Origin: Symbiodinium natans
Lineage: Eukaryota; Sar; Dinophyceae; Suessiales; Symbiodiniaceae
DNA: 64,000 nucleotides
Assembly (NCBI GenBank): GCA_905221605.1
Contig: CAJNDS010002213.1
Coordinates: 699,136 to 763,135, forward strand
Direction: 5' to 3'
How positions within the stretch are numbered: the stretch's first letter is position 1; the number at the start of each line of letters is the position of its first letter. A model generated the notes under the pieces. That model did not search any database and was not told the DNA's origin. It was given only the letters and a program-made list of their open reading frames with translations. Made by a program: the position numbers and the translations under genes. Positions 31,503 to 43,500 of the stretch are shown in pieces.

Positions 31503-34500
31503 AGGTTGAAGGTTTAGGGTTGGTGGGCTCAGGAGCTTGCAGAGAGTCAACCCCCTAAACCCTTAACCCCTAAACCCTAAACCCTGAACCCTGAACCCTG
31601 AACCTAAACCCTAAACCCTGAACCCAAGAAGAGTTTCCAGTTGAGGGCCGGCTCTGCTGGGGACCTCACTTGCCCTCCTGCAGCGAAGCCCGGACCATGT
31701 CGACGACGTCCTGTGGGGGACGTGCACCCACAGGCTTGGTTCAAGGATGAGGGAACCCGAAACTCTCAACCCTGAACCCTACACCCTAAACCCCAAGCCC
31801 CAAGCCCCAAGCCCTAACCCCTCAGCCCTGTAGGGTGCGGGGCTGATTATATGGAAGTCTGGGGTGGCAAAGCCCCCTAAACCTAAACCCTAAACCCTTG
31901 GGTTTCGGGTCTTGGCTCTGGGACATGTTGAAAACCTAGGCCACAGAAATGCGATGAGCTGCAATGCTAGGGTTGAGGGCCAGGGCCTATCTATCACTTG
32001 GCCAGCTCGCCCAACCATGGACTGTTTTGGGGGGTCACGAAAAGAACGAAACCCCGCAAGAGAGACCACCATTGAGAGAACTGCCCTCTTATACTCAAGC
32101 CAACGGCCTACATGTGTCGTCGAGGACCTCTGCACCTAGTGCCCGAATCCCCAAACATCCCCAGACCCTACATCCATGCCTGCGAGGAATGGAGCTCGAA
32201 GACTCCGTCGCAGCCAAGGAAAAGAAACTCGTCCTGCTCCGTGACCTCTTGGTGGGTTTCCTATATCGGGGTTTACGAGCATAGGGGAACCCCAAAAAGA
32301 ACCCCCAAATAGAAGGATCGCCTTTTCGTAAGCACCCTAATAAGGTTCGATAACCCCCAAACTAGGGCGTGGGGTTCGGGGTCCCTCCTTCGGCGCCCAC
32401 GATAACACCAGCCCTTATGGTGGGGTCCCTCAACTGCTTAAGGGTTTTGAGGGATTTCGGGTTTAGGGTTTGGAGGTTTAGGGTTTAGGGTTTGGAGGTT
32501 TAGGGTTTAGAGTTTGGAGGTTTAGGGGTTTAGGGGCTTAGGGCTTGGGGCACTCCAGCCCCTGTACCCCAAACACAAACCTCACACACTCGAAACCGCC
32601 CTGAACCCTAAACTGGCCCTAAACCCTAAACCCCGAGCAATGGCCTCCAACACTTGACAGTCCGGCTTCACGGACACCTTCTGCTCGCTGGGCAGAAGGT
32701 CCTGGCAGGGACAAGGATGCCGGGAAAAAGAAGGGGGAGCTAGGGTTTAGGGCTAGGGTTTAGGGCTACGAGTAGGGTTTAGGGTTCAGGGTTTAGGGCT
32801 AGGGTTTAGGGCTAGGGTTCAGGGTTCAGGGTTTAGGGTTTCAGGGTTCAGGGTTCAGGGTTCAGGGTTCAGGGTTTAGGGTTTATGGTTTAGGGTTTAG
32901 GGCTTGGTGGCGCTCGAGGGATGAAGCCGAGTCATGGCTGAACGTTTTTGCTCCCCTCGGGGACTTCGGGTTGAGGGTTTAGGGTGTCGGGTTCACGGGT
33001 TTAGGAGGGTTTGGGAAGGTTTGGGAGGGTTTGGGAGGGTTTGGGAGGAATTGGGAGGAATTGGGGAGGGCTTGGGAGCTTGGGACGGAGGGTTTGGGGT
33101 TCAGGGTTTAGGGTCTGGGACGAGCCAGCACCAGAACAAACACACACACACACACACACACACTCGGTTGAGCCCGTCAAGCGGGTTGTCTCGTACTCTT
33201 TTTAATACCTTGTTGTCGCTCCTCCTTCTGTTATGTCATGCTGTTCTCTTTTCGTTATAGCCATCTCGAATTCTGATCTCTGAAGCCTTCTTTCAAAAAG
33301 TGAATCCTGGAATCCTCAAGAATCCTCAATAAAACCTCCAGAGACTCAGACCCTGAATGTACTCGTACAATAGCTCAACTCTTTCCAGGAAGAGTCTTCA
33401 TGCATGCTGCTGGTATCGAGTGAAACAGCAGGTACGTTTTCACAGCATACTGGATGGGTCTTCGTTGGCCCAAGCCATCCAGTAGCTCTTGGGCCCCCTG
33501 CTTGTTGAAACTGGCAACATATTCGTTGAAGGTAGGCTATATGAACAAAGAAGTCACCCACTAGATTCCTTGGAACGGAACTTCCACACACACGTACCCG
33601 GTCAAAGCCGGTTGTTATTACTATCAAGGACCTCGCGATGATCTACCTGCTCACCAACTGATTGAAGCTGTTGAGCAGTCTTTTGAAATCTGGACAACTG
33701 CTGGATGTGCATCACAATCTCCGAAACTCGATCTTCGCAACTCGTGCAGGAAGCTGCTGAAACTGAAAATGAATCTCCGAAAACTCCCGAATCCATCTCT
33801 CATAACGAAGATAACTTAGGTGAAAGAAATCCTTGTTGTAGAAAGATGCTCCTCAGCTGATGAAGTTGTTGTTCACGAAGTGGGGGTGGCCAAACATGTT
33901 TCCGGATTGCACTTCTTCGGGAAAAGAACATAGCGAGTCGTTGGGCTTCTGTACCTGCTGAGTTGGGAAGTTTGAATCGCCACTTCTCTGTAGGTAGAAG
34001 GATCTTGATGGCGTAGGTCGGCGCAGTACAAATGTCAAATCCAAGAAACTCACATTGCGCAATAGGACTGTGGACATGCTCCAATTGAACTGGAGGAAGG
34101 TAGAAGTCATTGCGCAGGAATTGCGGGACGCCGGGTAGGGAGAGCAATCTTTTATCCAGGACGGTGATGCGATTATCGACATAACGCAGGCAAATAAAGT
34201 ATTGCGCAGCATGTTGTAGTTCAGAAGAGTATTGTTGTTGCCATTGAAACTCCAAGAACGCTACACTGACGCTGGCTAACACTGGCGAGATTTGGTTGCC
34301 AATTGCTGCACCTCGTTGCTGACAAAAGACGTGCTGGGCAATTGTAAACATGCTGGTTTGGCACGATAACTGACATATTGCCACAATGTCGCGAAGGAAT
34401 ACACGGTACATACGTTTACCAGCTTTGCGGGATCTACCTTTCCAAATACGTAGCTTGGTATCCTTCTCTGTTAGTGAAAAAGCAATACGAGTCCCAGTCA

Positions 34501-37500
34501 CACCAGTGACGTTCCCAGAAACTATTGACCATCCATCGAACTGCTTGAAGAATGCGTTCGACAGGAATGCTAGTGAAAAACCCAACAAGATCTTGGTTAA
34601 CGACCAATAGATCAGCATCGTCGGGAAGCGCGGAAAGAAATCGCTGCAAAGCAAACATCATCTCGGGCAAAGTTGCTAACCCAAACGTTCCAGGAAAACA
34701 GTCTCGCTGAAGAAGGTCAAGAACAATAGCTGTTGCTCGAAACAGCTTTGCAAAGATAAAGCCTCTGTAGCTAATAATGGGCCTAGCTGCTAAGAAGCTC
34801 TTCTTCTGTTTCAACAGTATGTACGCTGACGGAACATCAGCTGACCTGTTGATGCCCCATCGATAGGGTCGAAGCCAGGATTGTCGGCTGAGAGCAATTA
34901 GATGCTGTTGGGTCTCAGATGGACTAAGGCAAACGGGTCTGTAGACTTGTAGGTCGCCGAAAGTACTGCAAACCACCTGCCAATAAAATAAAGGGCAAAA
35001 AATATGTATCTCATTCAGCGCATGATCTCTCCCGTGAACGACAAACTGCCCTAACATCGAGCGAAGAAACTTGACATCATCTTGCTTAACCGAAGTCCAG
35101 CTATAGGGAACATGCTGTATCCATTGTTCCTGGAGAAACTCTTGCCATTCATCAAGCGCAGGAACTCCAAAGCCATGATGTTTGGTCCACTTATGAAACT
35201 GACTGCACGCAAGACGAATGTACCAGGTCATGGAAGGATACACTTGGCTAGCAGCAGAATGAGTATATGACGTAGTCTACTGGAAACTGCCAACAGTCTT
35301 GCCGGGGATGCAATGTGTCCATTCACTCGTCGTAGCTCTGTATGACGTTCAAGGAGTTGGTGGCAAGGGCACTGAGGTGGTTCATGCCAAGTCCATGTAC
35401 GTAGTGCAGGACGATGATTGTAAATCAGCTTCCGTAAGTCAGCATGTTTTCCGGCGATACAGGTGGGGTTGGGGAGATGTAGAGGTACAAGGAACTCTTT
35501 GTTTTTTGCAATAAGGGCTTGTAGGTGCTTTCGGACGTTTCGAGTGAATTCAGGATGGGCCAGAAGTGGGAGAACTAGCGGTCGAGGGGACCTTGGAAGA
35601 GCAGCACCACGAAACTCCAACGCCTGACGCACTAAAGAGCGAACCAAGGTACGAGGTGGATCATCCAGGTAATTGGCCATGCGATACATTGCGAAGAAAT
35701 GTAGTTGCGAAAACTCTGACGATCGTAGTCTTCTGGCCATATCAAAAGATGCTTGTCCTCCTTGCGCCAACGTCATCAAACATTCCCAACCAAACTCAGG
35801 TGAAGTGGAGGACCGGCTGAAATACTGTAGAACGCACAACGTTTTCAACCTCCTTCGAACCTTCTGCCAAAGCCTAGAGCCCGTACTTGAGAACGCGGTT
35901 GTGAGCTGCAACTTGGGCGGTTTTCTAGTGGTAGAGGTGGGTTGTAATCGAAGGATCCAAGGGTGATTATACAAAGGTCGCCAAAGTTGTATGCACTGAC
36001 ACTCGGTAGCACGTACATGTAGTAGATCTTGTTCAGTCATCAGGGGACTGGCGAGTAAGCAAGTAGTGGTTGACCAGCTCTGTATTTGTAAAGTCACCCT
36101 GCTCCAGCAACCGAAATTTTCTCCAGCGAACATCCTGTCGAATCTGAAGTCCTACCTTCGTAGATCCAATGTAAAATGCCCTTTTGGAAAAGGCTTGTCC
36201 ATGTAAGGTGCGAGGACTTTGCACATGTGGGTGGACCAGGGCATAAACCATACATGGTTGCCGAGAGAAAGACCAAAACCTCTGTAGGTCCATCCCATGA
36301 AGCTGCATGGTACGCTTCTTCCATGCTGTAACGAAAGTGGCACCAGATTTAGAGGCATGTAGGGAAACATAGAACAGAAAAGAAAGTAAAAGACGACAGA
36401 TTTGGCGAAAGCCCATGTCAATATGCTTGTGGTACATTGCTTGAAGCATACACATAAGTGCATATTGGAAGGAGCTCAAAACGTCCATGTCCTCATCTTT
36501 ATCCAACGTACTGCCAATAGACAGTAGTCAGATGAGCGCTAAGGCCGCAAGGATGACCTTCATGAGTTCCAACGGCTTACCCTTCGATGCTAGTGTGAAC
36601 GGTAGACCTAGTTGAACAGCGCGGGATTGTAGCTGCCCCTTCTGGTCTTCATTCAGCTCTTTGACAATGTCTTCTGCAGTATCAAGAGCTTTGCGGAAAG
36701 ATTCGCTGCTCTTTATCGACAGCGTCTGCATCCACTTCTTTACTGCAGTTGCCGTCATGCTTGGGGGCGCATGCACTGCAAGTGGACGAGCGGAGGCGCC
36801 TACCTGAAAATTTAGAAGATTGTCAGCAAGTGAGTCGACAGGTTGCTTTCCTAGCTTTCGGCGCTTTGAGGGTTGAGCAAAAGCATCATGTGAAGCATCA
36901 TTCTGTAGCTTTTGCAACTGTGCTTCAAGCTCATGAATCCTCTTAGTTTGATCCGAAGATCCAAGCGAGGCTGCAAAAGGCTGAAGGGAGGCTACAATAT
37001 GATCAACCAAAGCATCAAGGTGCTTTTGATCTTCATTCTTTGATGAAGTCGAAACCGGCAAATTGGGGCCAGCTTGAGGGGACTGTGAGGAGCTGCTAAG
37101 GACATTCTTACCGCGGGTATCGATGTCCCACTTTCTGGAAGATTCACGGAATGCTGCTAGCAGCTTCGAAACGAATGCTGCTTCATTAATCTTGCGCGCG
37201 AACACGATGGTTGTGAACATCCCGTAGGACAAATGTCTCAAGTAGAAGCTTTTCCACCCGCCGTACGCAATCTCATGCAACTTCACATCTTCAATGGGTC
37301 TCCCTGCCAGTCCAAACTTCTGACTCCATGAAGTAAGTTGGATCTTTCGAAAGAACTTTTTGCCAAAGACCTCCCTGGAATCCAAGTGATCCGAATCCGT
37401 GACAAAATCTCTCGGAAGTGCAACGTCATGAACCTTCCCTTGGGGACTGCGTGAGGACTCATCATCCAAACGTGGACGTCGGGTTGGAGTTGGGGATGTG

Positions 37501-40500
37501 GTTCCTGACTTATCCTCCAAAGATGCTCGGGACCAAGATGCATGATGTTGCCACTGGGAATCATCACGTGAGTTCCAACTGTACCCTCGACCCCACCAAG
37601 TGTTCATTGTGCTACCTACGAGCAACTTTCTACAATTCACACCGCTTGATCGAGCCAATCCAAGTTCCCCGACTTCGTCTCGAGAGCCTAAGCCCTGCAC
37701 CCAAAAACTCCAAGCTCCCCGACTTCGTCTCGAGAGCCTAAGCCCTGCACCCAAAAACTCCAAGCTCCCCGACTTCGTCTCGAGAGCCTAAGCCCTGCAC
37801 CCAAAAACTCCAAGCTCCCCGACTTCGTTTCGAGAGCCTAAGCCCTGCACCCAAAAACTCCAAGCTCCCCGACTTCGTTCCGAGAGCCTAAGCCCTGCAC
37901 CCAAAAACTCCAAGCTCCCCGACTTCGTTCCGAAAGCCTAAGCCCTGCACCCAAAAACTCCAAGCTCCCCGACTTCGTCCCGAGAGCCTAAGCCCTGCAC
38001 CCAAAAACTCCAAGCTCCCCGACTTCGTTCCGAGAGCCTAAGCCCTGCACCCAAAACTCCAAGCTCCCCAACTTCGTCCCGAGAGCCTAAACCCCAAAAC
38101 AGAACAACCAAAAAAAAAAACAAGACAAGCTCCCTGACCGCTCCCCGACGTCGTCCCCTAGACCCTGCTCCCAAAATAAACGCAAGCTCCCCGACTTCGT
38201 CCCGAGAGCCTAATCCCACCCTAAACCCTGCTCCCAGACGTCGCCCCGACAACCCAAGCTCCCTACACAAAAGGAGGAAGAGCAGACTTCCAGCATTGCA
38301 GTCATTGCAGGCATGCACATCTTCATCTACATGCAGATTAACTGCACAACATGTTTTACAATCTTGGCATGCGATTCAACTCTGAGTCCATTCAAGATCA
38401 CCTATGGTGAGCCGAAAAAATTAGGGAAACCGTTTACGGCATCGGCTGTTGAGACAGCAATCCAATGACTTGGATCCTTGCTAGATCACTTCTAACGGCC
38501 CATCGTTTGTCCGAGGCATTGCTACGGACTACCCCAGCCCGGATGGTGAGGAATTGTTCGCGCCACGTGTTGGCATGAGAGTACTTGTAATAACGCCCAT
38601 GTATGGTGCCTGCAAAAATCACTCCAGAAGTGTTTTTGTGACTTGTTGTACCATGCTTTACGAAAGCTCCAGCCCATTGCTCCGTACTATGTGCCTGATT
38701 GGACAGTTCCATTTTGCCAAAGAATGCAGATAGAAGTAGTCCTGATGGAAGTTGGAGTCCGTCGCTAGTGCAAGGGTAGATACATCCGCACGCAAGGATT
38801 CCTTGAATGCCCTGAAGATTGGACATGTGAATCCAATTCATAGCGCTGTTGTCTAAGCCTAGGGGCACCCAGTTCTGTGTCTGAAGAACCCATGTAACAT
38901 GACCGTCTGGGGCTCGAAAAGTCTGAACATCAGTGATGATGTGTTGTACAGATAAGTTGACTGCTACAAGGGCGTTGGCGAAATTGCAAAGAACCTTTTC
39001 GTCCATGGGGTAGACGATGTTGTGCTGAACCACTAATTTGTAAAGATCATCACGCACTTTCTGCACTGCGTCCGGAGGATTGTAAGGAATCTTCGCCAAA
39101 TACGTATCAACCCAGGCTTTTCTTGATTGCAGGGTGTGTACAGCTTGGAATTCCGGAATATCCCAATTGTGGGGTTGCATTGGTGCAGGTTTAATTGTAC
39201 CCAGCTTGTCATACTCATACTCCAGCTTGGTGTCAAAGGCTGCTTTCATCTCAAACTCAATGTATTCAGGTCTAGTGATGCTGGGGCCAGCATAATAGCC
39301 TGTAGCAACTTGAGTCGTTTGCGCAGGATTGTTGATGGTGCTCGATGGGATCGTACTTATACCATCTGCGAAACTGACGTTGGGCCTATGAAGTGCAACC
39401 GGCTGCGAACTGAGTTCCGTAGGTGCATTGTAAGGGTTCAAAGGTTCAGGTATTTGAGGTACTCCATGCGACACCGGCAAAGACGATACCATAGGCGCAG
39501 TTGAGGGCCCGTCTTGAATGGCTAGTTGAGGAGGATAAGCAGTAGGTGGCACAGGATGGGTGTGTGCCATCGTGTTGTAGGGGTACATTGCTGCTGCTGG
39601 ACCAATCCAGGATGTAGGTGGCCCATAAGAAACTGCACTCGGTCCATACCAGCCTAATGGTGGTCCAAAACTTCCGGGCGGAGGTAATTGGGGTTGAGAC
39701 GATTGCGGTGTACTCACCGAAGAGGTAGGTCGGGTGCTGTGTCGACTCTGAGGAGATCTGCTTCGAGATCTCCCTCCATAGAAATTGAAGACATATTGCG
39801 GCATTGCGTAGAATCACTCTACGGAGAAGAGAACACTAAAGCATTAAAATAGTAAGAAAAGAAAGCAATGATGTCATGAAAACATTCAAACCCTGAAGAA
39901 AGTAACCGTAGTAAAAGGTGAACTCCTCATGTAAAAGTGTTATTGGATTCTGAAAACGTACTGATACTGTATTGGTACAGTCTCGAGCCGCTGACAACGG
40001 TAGCATCTGGGTTTGAATGATGTCTGATATTTTGACATCAGAAGCATCTGGGTCTGAATGATGTCTGGGTCAGCTCAGGAATGGGTATAATTATGTCTGG
40101 GTTTGATCGAAGTTTGGATGGGGCTACCGCCGCACCATCCTGCTTCTGTCATTGGGTCAGCTAAGGGTAGTCTCAGGGTAGACTCAGGGCGCGCTCAGGG
40201 TATGATGATTGTTGAATTCTCATGATCGGCCGGGTATGATCAGATCCTTTTGGGCCACATCATACGCTGAACAGCGCAGGGTCTGAGGGTCATTGGGTAT
40301 GATAAATCGGGTATAATATCACATGATGGGTGGACTAGGCGGGGCATTGTTGCCCATCACGGCCAGCGCTTTGACAGAATTACTGACCGAAGCACACTCG
40401 GTTGAGCCCGTCAAGCGGATTGTCTCGTACTCTTTTTAATCCCTTGTTGTCGCTCCTCCTTCTGTTATGTCATGCTGTTCTCTTTTCGTTATAGCCATCT

Positions 40501-43500
40501 CGAATTCTGATCTCTGAAGCCTTCTTTCAAAACGTGAATCCTGGAATCCTCAAGAATCCTCAATAAAACCTCCAGAGACTCAGACCCTGAATGTACTCGT
40601 ACAATAGCTCAACTCTTTCCAGGAAGAGTCTTCATGCATGCTGCTGGTATCGAGTGAAACAGCAGGTACGTTTTCATAGCATACTGGATGGGTCTTCGTT
40701 GGCCCAAGCCATCCAGTAGCTCTTGGGCCCCCTGCTTGTTGAAACTGGCAACATATTCGTTGAAGGTAGGCTATATGAACAAAGAAGTCACCCACTAGAT
40801 TCCTTGGAACGGAACTTCCACACACACACACACACACACACCAGAGCACCTTAGACCCAAAACTCTAACTTGGGGTTCAAGGGGGTTGAAATCCCCAACC
40901 TTCAACCCCGAACCCGGGCACTCAACCAAGACCAAGCTACCATAGATCTGGGCCCTTCACCCGCTTGAGCACCTTACACTGCCGGTGTTAGCATGGAATG
41001 CAAGGAGCAGCACCAACTAAACTCAAGATAGGCCCCCCAAAGCCTCAAACCCAAAACGATCCAAAGCCCACGCCCTCTCAACCCTCAATGGGTTGCCCTA
41101 AACCCTCACCTGAAACTCTTAACACAATGACAAGTATGGAGGGCTTATGGTCTAGGCTTTAGGCTTTAGGCTTTAGGCTTTAGGCTTTAGCCTTTAGGCT
41201 TTAGGCTTCAGGCTTTAGGCTTTAGGCTCTAGGCTCTAGGCTCTAGGCTTTAGGCTTTAGGCTTTAGGCTTTAGGCTTTAGGCTTTAGGCTTTAGGCTCT
41301 AGGCTCTAGGGTTTACGGTTTACGGTTTACGGTTTACGGTTTACGGTTTACGGTTTACGGTTTACGGTTTACGGTTTACGGTTTACGGTTTACGGTTTAC
41401 GGTTTACGGTTTACGGTTTACGGTTTAGGTGTCAGGGTTTGGGGTGCAGTTGTAAAGCCGGGCCCGACTAAATCGGCTCACTCAACCGAAGGCCCTGCGA
41501 GCCTCCCGGGCTTTGTAGTGAAAGTCCCCGAGGGCGCGGGACAAGTTGAGGCCTGGGTGCTTTTGAGGGTTTAGGGTTTAGGGTTTAGGGTTTAGGGTTT
41601 AGGGTTTAGGGTTTAGGGTCGAGGGTTTAGGATTTAGGGTTTGGACTTTCGGGTTTAGGGTTTAGGGTGCTTTGAGGTTTTCTTTCGGGGCCCAGAAGGA
41701 AGCCGCTAGTGCGAAGCCCGGCTTGGGAAGCTACAGGCTCACGGCGTACAACCCCATCCTAACACCCAAATGTCTCAAATCCTACGACCCTGAACTCTAA
41801 GACGAAGACAACCGCTGCCCCGAAGAATCCTGAATCCCCTAAATTCTCTGATTCTTCACCCGAAGACCCTAAAGACCCCGAAACTCTAAACCCTCAACCC
41901 TACATCAGACCGAGACCTTGACCCCTAGAAGCCTAAGACCCTTAACCCTACAACCCTAAGACCCTAAACCCTTAGCCCCAAGACTTCAGCCCTGAAACAA
42001 CCTTAAAACCTATAAGCTCTAAACCCTAGACCCTCAACACCCTAATCCCAAACCCTCCGTAAACCCTATAAGCTCTAAACCCTAAACCCCAAACCCTAAA
42101 CCCAATACACTAAACCCTAAACCTAAACCCTCTAATGACAGAAACCTCCGGGCCCACCGACCCCAGCCGTCGACGCGGTAGCATGGGCCCACGGGCCGCA
42201 CGCAGCCACCCGCCTGGCAAGCATCCTTTGGTGCCTAGGGCTTCAGGGTTTAGGGTTTCGGGTTTCGGGTTTAGGGTTTAGGGTTCAGGGTTCAGGGTTT
42301 AGGGTTTAGGGCTTCAGGGTTTGGGGTTTAGGGCTTCAGGGTTTAGGCTCCCACCTTCTCGATGCGCTCCCGCTCCACTGGCCTGGGACCAGAAGCACTA
42401 GATTCACGAGATTCTCCTGATTCCTTTCTTGAGACACCACGCGGACACGACGGAAAACATCAACCTTAAACCCCTAAACCCCTAAAACCCCTAAACCCCC
42501 AAAACCTCTAAACCCTAAAACCGTAAAACCCTAAAACCCTAAAAACCCTAAAACCCTAAAACCCTAAACCCCTAAAAACCCTAAAACCCCCAAAACCCTA
42601 AAACCCTAAACCCCTAAAACCCTAAACCCTAAAAACCCTAAAACCCCCCAAAACCCTAAAACCCTAAAAACCCTAATTTCCCTAAAAACCCCCAAAACCC
42701 TAAAACCCTAAAAACCCTAAAAACCCTAAAAACCCTAAAAACCCTAAAAACCCTAAAACCCTAAAACCGTAAACAGAGGAGGGCCCGGCGATTCGGGCTT
42801 GTGGTCCTCGGAGAGTGCGATCGCCTGGCAGAAAGGGCGAAGCCCGGACACGCTTCGGATTAGGCAGGGCTTAGGGTTCAGGGTTTAGGGTTCAGGATTT
42901 AGGGGTTAGGGCTTAGGGTTCAGGGTTCAGGGTTTAGGGTTCAGGATTTAGGGTTTAGGGTTGAGGGTTTTGGGTTTAGGGTTTAGGGTTTAGGGTTTCG
43001 GGTTTAGGGTTTAGGGTTTTTAGGGTTTAGGGTTTAGGGTTTAGAGTTTTGGGTTTGGGGTTTAGGGTTCAGGGTTTTGGGTTTAGGTTCTAGGGTTCAG
43101 GGCTTCGGGCTTAGGGTTTGGGCTGTAGGATTTAGGCTGTAGGATGCAGGGTTTAGGGCTGTGTGGTGTTTAGTTCAAGAGGGCCCTGTCACTTCACCCT
43201 AAGCCCAGAACCCTACACCCTCAAAAAAATGCAAACCCTAAACCCTAAACCCCAAACCCTAAACACTAAACCCTGAAAAGGTTCAGAGAGCTGAGTGGCG
43301 CCGATCACCTGGAGCCGAGGGATGAGAAATATGCTCGGACCCCACAGAAGCCCCGAGACCCTCGCGAGAAGCCCAACAAGGCTCACACACCCCCCAATTC
43401 CACCCTAAACCCTAAACCCGAAGCCCCAAACCCCAAACCCTACCTAAACGCTATAACCCTAAACCCAAACCCTAAACCTTAAAGCTCCCCACTACAAAGG

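Larger units (their letters stand above)
33159..40827 (-). mobile_element. Penelope-like retroelement with N-terminal GIY-YIG endonuclease
   Basis: A 7,669-bp insertion bounded by 435-bp direct repeats and (CA)n. Minus-strand order: repeat, ORF1 (456 aa), a 50-bp tandem array, ORF2, GIY-YIG endonuclease, a linker with a CxC motif, a reverse transcriptase with TSIP and YVDN motifs, repeat. Family knowledge: canonical Penelope elements carry the endonuclease after the RT, whereas the Naiad/Chlamys group carries it before, joined by a CxC linker, with pseudo-LTRs and a bias for microsatellites; all four traits are seen here. The lack of a Cys/His zinc motif beside GIY-YIG resembles Chlamys. Nearly identical repeats imply recent insertion, yet the RT frame has three shifts. 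It lies in the sense direction in a phosphatase intron. Assignment is by motif reading only. Confidence 0.78.

Noticed and set aside
25140-31740. Plus-strand gene suggested by open frames such as KKKRKNPAQEES, LKRLERHLFDTTPTA and RRQVITAAAVDEVL
   Set aside because: The same islands read as minus exons with better third-position GC and splice sites, and those at 30.6-31.7 kb are clearly phosphatase exons on -.
33346-33627. 93-codon frame in the left pseudo-LTR (and its twin at 40580-40849)
   Set aside because: Present only because the repeat is duplicated; no motif, and it runs into CA repeat.
33857-33887. CTGATGA...CGAA resembling a hammerhead ribozyme core
   Set aside because: Lies within RT coding sequence on the wrong strand, and no flanking helices could be drawn; the related N-terminal-endonuclease group lacks canonical hammerheads.
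33159-40827. Interpretation as an LTR retrotransposon or retrovirus-like element
   Set aside because: No TG..CA termini, polypurine tract, protease, RNase H or integrase; the RT has Penelope-like TSIP and YVDN motifs and a GIY-YIG nuclease.
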